Positions 15,594-21,915 of a DNA stretch of 21,915 bases are shown one piece after another. A program made the translations under genes and the position numbers. The DNA lies in the NCBI GenBank assembly GCA_023391185.1, contig JAEWBI010000068.1, forward strand, positions 1 to 21,915, written 5' to 3'. Below the pieces are notes generated by a model. It made no database searches, had not been told where the DNA came from, and saw only the letters and a program-made list of their open reading frames with translations. This DNA comes from Bacillota bacterium (GTDB lineage Bacteria > Bacillota_I > Bacilli_A > RF39 > UBA660). How positions within the stretch are numbered: position 1 is the first letter of the stretch; every line of letters starts with the position of its first letter.

Positions 15594-16136
15594 ATGGAAG
15601 ATGTATTAATGGAAACTGAAATGTCTATGGAAGGTTCTATTGAAACTTTAGAGAAAAGATTTACTAATATAAGAGCAGGGAGAGCTAATCCAGCAATACT
15701 AGATCATGTTTTAGTTAGTTACTATGGAAGTGATACACCACTTAAGCAATTAGCTACTGTATCTGTACCTGAGGCTCGTCAACTATGTATTAAACCATTT
15801 GATAAATCAAGTATAACTGCTATTGAAAAAGGAATATATGCTGCTAATATAGGACTTACTCCTAATAATAATGGCGAAACAATTATATTAAATATTCCAG
15901 CTCTTACTGAACAAACAAGAAGAGATTTTGTTAAACAAGCAAAACAAATGGCTGAAGAAGCTAAGATCAATTTAAGAAATATTAGACAAGATGCAAATAA
16001 TGACATTAAAAAGTTAGAAATAACTGAAGATGAAAAGAAATTAGCTGTAGAGGAAATACAGGAATTAATAAATAAATACAATAAAATAGTTGAAGATAGA
16101 TTGAAGATAAAAGAACAAGAATTAATGACAGTATAA
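15594..16136 (+). CDS. frr: Ribosome recycling factor
   Basis: RRF (180 residues, usual length about 185) splits post-termination ribosomes together with EF-G. Family landmarks are RFTNIRAGRANPAILDHV in the N-terminal helix, YYGSDTPLKQLATVSVPEAR, domain II with IEKGIYAANIGLTPNNNGETIILNIPALT, and TEQTRRDFVKQAKQMAEEAK followed by the long C-terminal helix. It normally follows rpsB-tsf-pyrH; here it stands behind dnaE with its own promoter. The ATG at 15594 is preferred over the one at 15606 because of GAAGGGA about ten bases upstream. Confidence 0.96.
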   Translation: MEDVLMETEMSMEGSIETLEKRFTNIRAGRANPAILDHVLVSYYGSDTPLKQLATVSVPEARQLCIKPFDKSSITAIEKGIYAANIGLTPNNNGETIILNIPALTEQTRRDFVKQAKQMAEEAKINLRNIRQDANNDIKKLEITEDEKKLAVEEIQELINKYNKIVEDRLKIKEQELMTV

Positions 16137-16144
16137 TTTTTGTC

Positions 16145-16173
16145 TTTTTTTCATACTCATAATAGTGTATAAT
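16145..16173 (+). promoter_or_regulatory. Probable promoter of sanA-like operon
   Basis: Consensus TATAAT (16168-16173) with only a T-run at the -35 position. The T-rich stretch after frr (16138-16151) could be part of a weak terminator, but I see only a four-base stem. Confidence 0.45.
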
Positions 16174-16202
16174 AAATATATATTATATGAAGGAGGAATA
16201 AT

Positions 16203-16883
16203 ATGAAAAGTTTTAAGAAAACATTATCAATTATCCTCAGAATATTCATTATATTTATTATATTATTAGGTATCATGACTGTATCAATTAATCTTTATAT
16301 GATAAGTTATGCGAAAAAATATATTTTAACAATGGATAATATAAATACTGCAAGTGTAAGTTGTATTACTGTTCTTGGGGCTAGTGTTAAATCAAATGGA
16401 ACACCTAGTAATATGTTAGAAGATCGTCTTGCAGAGAGCGTAGTTTTATATAATGTAGGAGTGTCTAATAAAATAATAATGAGTGGTGATCATGCGAATG
16501 ATAACTATGATGAAGTTAATACCATGAAAAATTATGCTATCAAAAAAGGTATACCATCAAGTGACATTTTTATGGATCATGCAGGTCTTAATACTTATGA
16601 TAGTATGTATCGTTTAAAAAATATTTTTGAAGTGGGTTCTACTATGATAGTAACTCAAGACTATCATTTATATAGAGCAATTTATATAGCTAGAAAAATG
16701 GGCATAGAAGCTTATGGAATAGCGTCAAATCCAAGGGAGTATAATGGACAGTTTTATAGAGACATTAGAGAGATACTCGCAAGAGTAAAGGATTACTTTA
16801 AGGTAATTATAGAGCCAGAATCTACCGTTGTAGGTGACTCAATATCGGTATTTGGTAATGGTGATAGTACAAATGATAAATAA
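16203..16883 (+). CDS. SanA/YdcF-like DUF218 membrane protein
   Basis: A 226-residue protein with one N-terminal membrane anchor (about 10-33) and an extracellular DUF218 domain. Recognisable motifs are ITVLGASVKSNGTPSNMLEDRLAE, IIMSGDH, NYDEVNTMKNYAIKKGIP, MDHAGLNTYDSMYR and VTQDYHLYRAIYIARKMG. They match the SanA subgroup, linked in enterobacteria to envelope barrier function and vancomycin exclusion at high temperature. The biochemical activity of this family is not settled. A strong AGGAGG (16191-16196) precedes the ATG. It is followed after 21 bases by the beta-helix membrane protein, with which it is probably cotranscribed, suggesting a shared envelope role. Confidence 0.88.
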   Translation: MKSFKKTLSIILRIFIIFIILLGIMTVSINLYMISYAKKYILTMDNINTASVSCITVLGASVKSNGTPSNMLEDRLAESVVLYNVGVSNKIIMSGDHANDNYDEVNTMKNYAIKKGIPSSDIFMDHAGLNTYDSMYRLKNIFEVGSTMIVTQDYHLYRAIYIARKMGIEAYGIASNPREYNGQFYRDIREILARVKDYFKVIIEPESTVVGDSISVFGNGDSTNDK

Positions 16884-16904
16884 AGAATTATATAGGAGGA
16901 TAAT

Positions 16905-17978
16905 ATGAAAAAGTTATTTTTAAGCTTATTTACAATTTTAGCGTTTTTTTCAATTAATATTAATGTGGAGGCAAAGAGTTCTTTTTACCAATTTGATGAT
17001 AATTTAGATATAGAAAATAAATTTGATGGCAGTGTTTTCTTTGCAGGAGAAACTGTTTTCACTAAATCAGAAGTTGATGGTATAGCTTTTATAGGTGGAA
17101 ATAATGTTGAAGTAAATGGCCAAGTTGATTATGGTTTTTTTGCTGGAAACAGTATTAAAATAACAGGAAAAGTAGATAATGACTTATTTGCTGCAGGCTC
17201 TAATATTGCCATTAATGATGATGCGTCTGTTGAAAGAGATTCTTATCTTGCTGCATCAACTATAAACATTAAGGATGCAACATTTGGTAGAGACATAAAA
17301 ATGACAGCTGCAACTATAACACTTAGAGATGTAACAATAAATGGTGATGTTTATATATCAGCAACAAATATAAAATTAGATAATAATGTAGTGATTAATG
17401 GTAAATTATCTTACAATGAAGATGCTGTAATCTCAGGAATTGACGATAATAATATTGGTGAAGTAGATACTTACAAAACTAATATAGATGAATCTACAAC
17501 TCTATTATCTAATGTTAAAAGTAAACTATTTAGTATAATATCTGGATTTATAATACTTGTAATTATGTTTCTAGCTTTCCCAAATTTATTTAAGAAAATA
17601 GATACTAAAATTAATGATAATAAGATAGGAAACTATTTTACAAAAGCTGGTATTGGTTTTATAGGATTAATTATAATTCCAATAATTTCTATAATTAGTA
17701 TTTGTACAATAATTGGTATGCCAATAGGATTAATTTTAATAGCAGCATATATTGTATCATTATATTTTGCAATTCTTATATCTGCATATGTATTAGGTAA
17801 TAAAATATATACTACTATGTTTAAAAAAGAATATAATTTCTATACTGTATCTTTTATTGGATTAATAATAATAAAAGCATTAGAATTAATTCCAGTAGTT
17901 TCAGGTATAGTAGGTTTCTTTAGTCTTCTATTCGGACTTGGAATGATTATAAGTTTATTTATCAAAGATAAGAAATAA
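16905..17978 (+). CDS. Secreted bactofilin-like beta-helix protein with C-terminal membrane domain
   Basis: A 357-residue protein. Residues 1-23 form a signal peptide (VEA before the likely cleavage). From about 35 to 175 there are short repeats of valine/isoleucine, asparagine and glycine (for example VEVNGQVDYGFFAGNSIKITGKVDND), the pattern of a right-handed beta-helix as in bactofilins and polymer-forming proteins. After a linker, residues about 205-355 contain four or five hydrophobic segments that end in a short basic tail. The combination of an exported beta-helix and a polytopic membrane domain suggests an extracellular scaffold attached to the membrane, but I cannot name a function. 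It shares an operon with the SanA-like gene and has its own Shine-Dalgarno (AGGAGG). Confidence 0.78.
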   Translation: MKKLFLSLFTILAFFSININVEAKSSFYQFDDNLDIENKFDGSVFFAGETVFTKSEVDGIAFIGGNNVEVNGQVDYGFFAGNSIKITGKVDNDLFAAGSNIAINDDASVERDSYLAASTINIKDATFGRDIKMTAATITLRDVTINGDVYISATNIKLDNNVVINGKLSYNEDAVISGIDDNNIGEVDTYKTNIDESTTLLSNVKSKLFSIISGFIILVIMFLAFPNLFKKIDTKINDNKIGNYFTKAGIGFIGLIIIPIISIISICTIIGMPIGLILIAAYIVSLYFAILISAYVLGNKIYTTMFKKEYNFYTVSFIGLIIIKALELIPVVSGIVGFFSLLFGLGMIISLFIKDKK

Positions 17979-17983
17979 TAATT

Positions 17984-18012
17984 AAAACTATCAATTAATG
18001 ATAGTTTTTTCT
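17984..18012 (+). terminator. Terminator after SanA-like operon
   Basis: AAAACTATC (17984-17992) pairs with GATAGTTTT (18000-18008) around a seven-base loop, followed by T residues. Confidence 0.85.
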
Positions 18013-18040
18013 TTACTTTATAAATTAGTAATACTATAAT
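18012..18040 (+). promoter_or_regulatory. Promoter of PemK/MazF-like gene
   Basis: TTTACT (18012-18017), a 17-base spacer, then consensus TATAAT (18035-18040). A strong GAGGAGG follows at about 18052. Confidence 0.68.
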
Positions 18041-18064
18041 AAGTGCAACTAGAGGAGGTATAGT

Positions 18065-18538
18065 ATGTTTAAACCAGGAGATATTGTTCAAAGTGATAAA
18101 GTTATACTTATTGATAACAAAGTTGATAATAAAGAAAACAGATTGTTTGTAGTTTTATTTTCTTTAGAATTAGAAAGTGGAAATAAGGTTTTTGTTTGTC
18201 CTTTAACTAAACAAACCAAAGCATTTAATAAACATCCTGACAACTATTTTTTTATACCAAGTGTTATTGAAAAGTTTTTCCAATTTGATTTTGCTAAAAT
18301 AGATAATATTGTAGCCTTTAACGATTCTGAACTTCATAATGTAGCAATAAAATTAGATGAAGTTACTGTAAATAGAATTTTAGAGAAAATAAAAATGTGT
18401 TCACCTAAGGCAAAACAATTAGAACAATATGAATACATTAAGAAGATCATTGAATATATTGAACTTTTTAATAAACTAGACGCTAAAAAAGCAAAAAAAG
18501 AAGCAAAGCAAAAGAAATTATCTGTATCATCTAGATAA
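18065..18538 (+). CDS. PemK/MazF-fold-like protein, solitary
   Basis: A 157-residue protein. The N-terminal FKPGDIV, then RLFVVLFSLELESGNKVFVCPLTKQT and later IDNIVAFNDSELHN and a helix with VNRILEKI, follow the layout of PemK/MazF toxin domains (GDIV..., RPVVVLS, v.v.piTs, final helix). The conserved Arg-Pro of the family reads Arg-Leu here, which may weaken endonuclease activity. The last 50 residues are a charged helix rich in Lys and Ala, not part of the usual fold. No antitoxin-like gene lies on either side: a terminator and own promoter precede it, and a terminator follows. It could be a non-toxic, domesticated relative. Family assignment is by motif only. Confidence 0.55.
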   Translation: MFKPGDIVQSDKVILIDNKVDNKENRLFVVLFSLELESGNKVFVCPLTKQTKAFNKHPDNYFFIPSVIEKFFQFDFAKIDNIVAFNDSELHNVAIKLDEVTVNRILEKIKMCSPKAKQLEQYEYIKKIIEYIELFNKLDAKKAKKEAKQKKLSVSSR

Positions 18539-18550
18539 TTTATTTAAATA

Positions 18551-18578
18551 GAGAAAACAATTTGTTTTCTCTTTTTTA
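18551..18578 (+). terminator. Terminator after PemK/MazF-like gene
   Basis: GAGAAAAC (18551-18558) pairs with GTTTTCTC (18564-18571) around AATTT, followed by a T-run. Confidence 0.85.
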
Positions 18579-18602
18579 TTGCCTAAATTTTCAATAAACT
18601 TC

Positions 18603-18631
18603 TTGTAAAAAATCAATCTAAATGGTATGAT
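18603..18631 (+). promoter_or_regulatory. Promoter of pilin-Ig protein
   Basis: TTGTAA (18603-18608), a 17-base spacer, then TG-G-TATGAT with the -10 at 18626-18631. The leader to the ATG at 18713 is about 75 bases long, longer than for the other genes, with no recognised structure. Confidence 0.68.
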
Positions 18632-18712
18632 ATATACATAGTAAATAGAATAGATAATGAGAAATTACAAATAAATACAAATAACGACAAAAGAATTAAA
18701 TGGGGTGCATTT

Positions 18713-21700
18713 ATGAATATATCAAGAAAGAAACTGAGGGGGTTTACTCTAATAGAATTATTAGCAATTTTAATACTGTTAGGTATACTACTTTTAATAG
18801 CCATACCACTTGTGACTCACATTGTTAAAGAAGCTAAAGCAAAAATATGTGACTTAAACGCCAAGACAATGGAAATTGCAGCAGATAATTATATAGCAAG
18901 GGACGCTATAACAATTAAAATAGGAGAAACAAGAATAGTTCAGTTAAGCGAGCTTCAATCAGCGGGATATATATCAGATATGTATTCTCCATATGCAAAA
19001 AGAGAAGCTTGTACAGGATATGTAGTAGTTACAAATGAAGGTCAAAGAGGTAATGATTACTATGTATATCAAAGTGAACTAAAATGTGGAAATTCATGTG
19101 TAACAGCTAATTATGATGTATCACATGGAAATCCCGGAACAGGAAATACTGATGCAAATGATTTAAAGGATCATATGAAAGAAAAAAATAACGATTGGTA
19201 TTTTGAAGGAGACAGTCCAAATAACTGGGTAAAATTTGGAATGATTGATGGAATAACTAATCGTGGATTATTATGGCGTATTGTAAAATTAGATGATACG
19301 GGAATAAAGATGGTATATGAAGGATTAGAGAATGGTTCTAAGAATCCTTTAGAAGATGGAAGAGCACTAATAGATGGAACAATGGGAATATCTTGGAATA
19401 CATCTGGAAAAAACAAATGGAATGAACCAGCTAGTTTAGAAGGTAAATTAAATGAGTGGTTATCACTTCTAAATATACCAGATATAAGTAGTTACCTAGC
19501 CAAAATTAATTGGAAGGTAGGAGGCGTTCCATATCAAGATCCAACAACAATAGGAACATTTAATCATTATCAAGCAATAAGTAGTACTGATGCAGGTGGA
19601 AGTTTTGATGGCTTGTCAAAAAATGAAAGCTATGTAGGAACTATAAATGCAATAGATTTTATGTATACAAGTGATAATGAAGCGTGTGTAAATAGTTATC
19701 TAGAAACTGGAAGTAGTAGTGAGTGTGCATATGATCCATCAACTGGAGAAATAAATAACTTCTTACAAAAAGGAAAATATTTGTACTGGACACTTAATGC
19801 TAGAAGCGATGTAGATAATATGGCATGGGATATAAGTAATTCAGGACTTATAGGAAGTAATACTGTTACATTATCAACAATATCAGTGAGGCCAGTATTA
19901 AATTTAAAACTAAATAGTAAGTTTATTTCAGGAACAGGAACAATTGAAGATCCATATGTTTTAGAAGATTATATGATAGGATTAACAGATAAACCAGTAA
20001 TAACACTAAATGGTGATTCAACAATTTTTGTTCGTCAGTATGACTCTTACGAAGATGAGGGCGCAACTGCACTTGATAAGCAAGACGGAGATTTAACTAG
20101 CGATATAAGTGTTACAGGAACAGTAAATGTAAATACACCAGGCAATTATGAAATAAAATATGATGTTACAGATAGTGATGGAAATAAAGCTATAACAGTT
20201 GCCAGAAAAGTAGTTGTTATTGAAAGGGATTTACCAATAATTAAGCTAAATGGTACTAATCCAACATATGTGACAATAACAAAATCATATACAGAGCCAG
20301 GTGCAACTGCATTTGATATAAATTATGGTGATATAAGTAGTAGTATAGTAACAAGTGGAAGCGTAGATACATCAACTTTAGGAACATATTATATAAAATA
20401 TAATGTAACTAATGAAGATGGAATGAAAGCACCTGAGGTTACTAGAAAAGTTATAGTAAAAGTACCAGTTCCAACAATTTTATTAAACGGTGAAAATACT
20501 GTCCTAGTAGATATAGGTACAATATATAATGATGAAGGAGCTACTGCTTCAGATGAAGTCGATGGTGATTTAACATCAAGTATAGCTGAGAGAATAGAGT
20601 ACTATAATCCAACAAGTAAAACATGGCAAGTAGTATCATCAATAAATACAGGAACAGTATCAAAATATCGAATAAGATATTCAGTAACAAATAGTTATGG
20701 GTCAAACTCATTTATATATAGAAATATTCAAATAGTAAAAGTTGCAGGGCCAATAATAACATTTACACCTAATGGTGGTGGAACTTCTAAAAAGACATGG
20801 TCTACTGTAATAAATGTTGATAAAAGAAATTATGATGTAGTAACATCGAGTCAAAAATATATGATTAAAAGTAACTGGAGCTCAGCTGATGTAGGTGATA
20901 TTGATAATTATAGATCATCTTATACAGATGGACAGACTATTACAATGACTCGTGGAACAGCGTACTATACTATATATGCAAGAGCATTTGATACATATGG
21001 AGATCTTACATTAAAAGCATCTGGCAGGTTTAAACTAGATAACTCAAGACCATATATAGATATAAATGGTGGAACAGAAGAGATATTACTAGGTCACACT
21101 TATCGAGATAAGGGAGCCGAAGCTTATGATGACTACTGGGATGGAAATATAACAAGTAAAATAACTACAACTTCAAACGTAGACACATCTAAACTGGGAA
21201 CTTATTATGTAACATATAAAGTTACAGATAGTGCAGGAAATACAACAACAAAAAGTAGAAAAGTTATAGTATATCATCCACAAGCTGAAATTTATTTAAA
21301 GGGTGGAAGTACTATCAATCTACTTTATGGAACACCATATGTTGAACTAGGTGCTACTGCTTATGATGAAATAGATGGAAATATAACTTCTAATATAACA
21401 ATAACTGGTAGTGTTGATCATATGCGTGAAGCTACATACTACATAACATATAAAGTTACAAATTCTTCTGGATATACAACAACAAGAACTAGAACAGTAA
21501 ATGTTTATATACCAAAACCTGTTGTAACATTAAAGGGAAGTAGTGATATAAGATTACTAATACATACAACATATGTAGATGCTGGTGCAACAGCTAATGA
21601 TACACTGGATGGAGATTTAACAAGTAGAATAGTAACAACAGGAAGTGTAAATCCTGAAATTCCAGGTACATATTCTATAACATATACAGTAACAAATGAT

Positions 21701-21915
21701 TTAGGAAAAACATCTTCAGCAACAAGAAAGATAACTGTTTATAAGCCCGAACCTGTAATTACAATAACTGGAAATAGTAATATTGAATTACTAAAAACAA
21801 GAACATATACAGATTTAGGTGCAACAGCTACTGATCAAATAGATGGAAATATAACAAATAAGATAGTAACATCAAGTACTGTAAATACAGCAGTAGCGGG
21901 TACATACTATGTTAC
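18713..21915 (+). CDS. Giant pilin-like protein with lectin-like domain and DUF5011-type Ig repeats (3' end outside window)
   Basis: The frame is open from the ATG at 18713 to the end of the window, giving at least 1067 residues with no stop. The leader MNISRKKLRG is followed by FTLIELLAILILLG, a type IV prepilin motif with Glu at mature position 5. Residues to about 130 are pilin-like. From about 190, WRIVKLDDTGIKMVYEG and, later, YWTLNARSDVDNMAWDISNSG...SVRPVLNL form a DUF6273-like/lectin-like domain related to that in the two pilin-lectin genes. From residue 427, Ig-like repeats of about 78 residues follow, with GATA.D..DGDLTS and GTY.I.Y.VT signatures (DUF5011 type), at 427, 507, 585, 779, 856, 934 and 1012 (the last cut). 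The stretch 678-778 is a different module. Role inferred: a long stalked surface adhesin. The ribosome binding site GGGGTG is weak. Confidence 0.88.
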   Translation, partial: MNISRKKLRGFTLIELLAILILLGILLLIAIPLVTHIVKEAKAKICDLNAKTMEIAADNYIARDAITIKIGETRIVQLSELQSAGYISDMYSPYAKREACTGYVVVTNEGQRGNDYYVYQSELKCGNSCVTANYDVSHGNPGTGNTDANDLKDHMKEKNNDWYFEGDSPNNWVKFGMIDGITNRGLLWRIVKLDDTGIKMVYEGLENGSKNPLEDGRALIDGTMGISWNTSGKNKWNEPASLEGKLNEWLSLLNIPDISSYLAKINWKVGGVPYQDPTTIGTFNHYQAISSTDAGGSFDGLSKNESYVGTINAIDFMYTSDNEACVNSYLETGSSSECAYDPSTGEINNFLQKGKYLYWTLNARSDVDNMAWDISNSGLIGSNTVTLSTISVRPVLNLKLNSKFISGTGTIEDPYVLEDYMIGLTDKPVITLNGDSTIFVRQYDSYEDEGATALDKQDGDLTSDISVTGTVNVNTPGNYEIKYDVTDSDGNKAITVARKVVVIERDLPIIKLNGTNPTYVTITKSYTEPGATAFDINYGDISSSIVTSGSVDTSTLGTYYIKYNVTNEDGMKAPEVTRKVIVKVPVPTILLNGENTVLVDIGTIYNDEGATASDEVDGDLTSSIAERIEYYNPTSKTWQVVSSINTGTVSKYRIRYSVTNSYGSNSFIYRNIQIVKVAGPIITFTPNGGGTSKKTWSTVINVDKRNYDVVTSSQKYMIKSNWSSADVGDIDNYRSSYTDGQTITMTRGTAYYTIYARAFDTYGDLTLKASGRFKLDNSRPYIDINGGTEEILLGHTYRDKGAEAYDDYWDGNITSKITTTSNVDTSKLGTYYVTYKVTDSAGNTTTKSRKVIVYHPQAEIYLKGGSTINLLYGTPYVELGATAYDEIDGNITSNITITGSVDHMREATYYITYKVTNSSGYTTTRTRTVNVYIPKPVVTLKGSSDIRLLIHTTYVDAGATANDTLDGDLTSRIVTTGSVNPEIPGTYSITYTVTNDLGKTSSATRKITVYKPEPVITITGNSNIELLKTRTYTDLGATATDQIDGNITNKIVTSSTVNTAVAGTYYV
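19991..21915 (+). repeat. Tandem DUF5011-type Ig-like repeats, about 234-bp period
   Basis: Seven related units begin at 19991, 20231, 20465, 21047, 21278, 21512 and 21746; the last is cut by the window edge. Most are 77-80 codons long. The third is stretched to 93 codons by an insertion of about 15 residues (around ERIEYYNPTSKTWQVV). Between 20744 and 21046 lies one 101-residue unit that lacks the GATA and DGDLTS signatures. Confidence 0.85.

Noticed and set aside
16124..16151. Possible terminator after frr
   Set aside because: There is a T-run, but only a four-base-pair stem (GACA/TGTC) with a ten-base loop can be formed, so I do not call it.
19171..19416. Minus-strand open frame inside the giant pilin-Ig gene
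   Set aside because: It lies opposite a clearly coding region with domain motifs and has no supporting signals.
1..21915. CRISPR array, tRNA, rRNA, insertion sequence, prophage or integrase
   Set aside because: None seen. The only strong periodic sequence is in-frame protein repeats, and no transposase, integrase or tRNA cloverleaf could be recognised.

Overview
The window is very AT-rich DNA. Its genes point to a walled, low-GC Gram-positive bacterium in the Bacilli/Mollicutes neighbourhood, probably an uncultivated gut or host-associated lineage. The evidence is a SepF/DivIVA division pair, a T-box in front of ileS, a DnaE-type polymerase and cell-wall amino-acid enzymes. Tryptophan is read from TGG, no gene contains an in-frame TGA, and all fifteen visible stop codons are TAA. 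The exact lineage is inference.

Layout. (1) 1-2902: two tandem BspA-like leucine-rich-repeat surface proteins. The first is cut by the window edge; the second carries a type IV pilin-like N terminus. (2) 2904-5392: a two-gene operon of a PLP-dependent alanine-racemase-like enzyme and an ATP-grasp enzyme resembling D-aspartate ligase, probably for peptidoglycan. (3) 5496-9863: sepF, divIVA, an isoleucine T-box and ileS, a condensed form of the Firmicutes division cluster that ends at ileS. (4) 9869-12153: two more pilin-like proteins with lectin-like C-terminal domains. (5) rpmB on the minus strand. (6) dnaE, then frr with its own promoter. (7) 16145-18012: a SanA/YdcF-like membrane protein and a secreted beta-helix/membrane protein. 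(8) A PemK/MazF-like gene standing alone. (9) 18603-end: a giant pilin-like protein with at least seven DUF5011-type Ig-like repeats, running off the window.

The unifying theme is a display system. One type IV pilin-type anchor is fused to at least three different exposed modules: leucine-rich repeats, a lectin-like/DUF6273-like domain, and Ig-like stalks. These sit among housekeeping genes. Three conserved housekeeping proteins also have altered key residues: histidine in place of the catalytic tyrosine in the racemase, loss of the membrane-inserting Phe-Arg pair in DivIVA, and a GXHH in place of HXGH motif in IleRS. Most promoters share a 17-bp spacer and a TGn extended -10 box, and strong hairpin terminators close most units.
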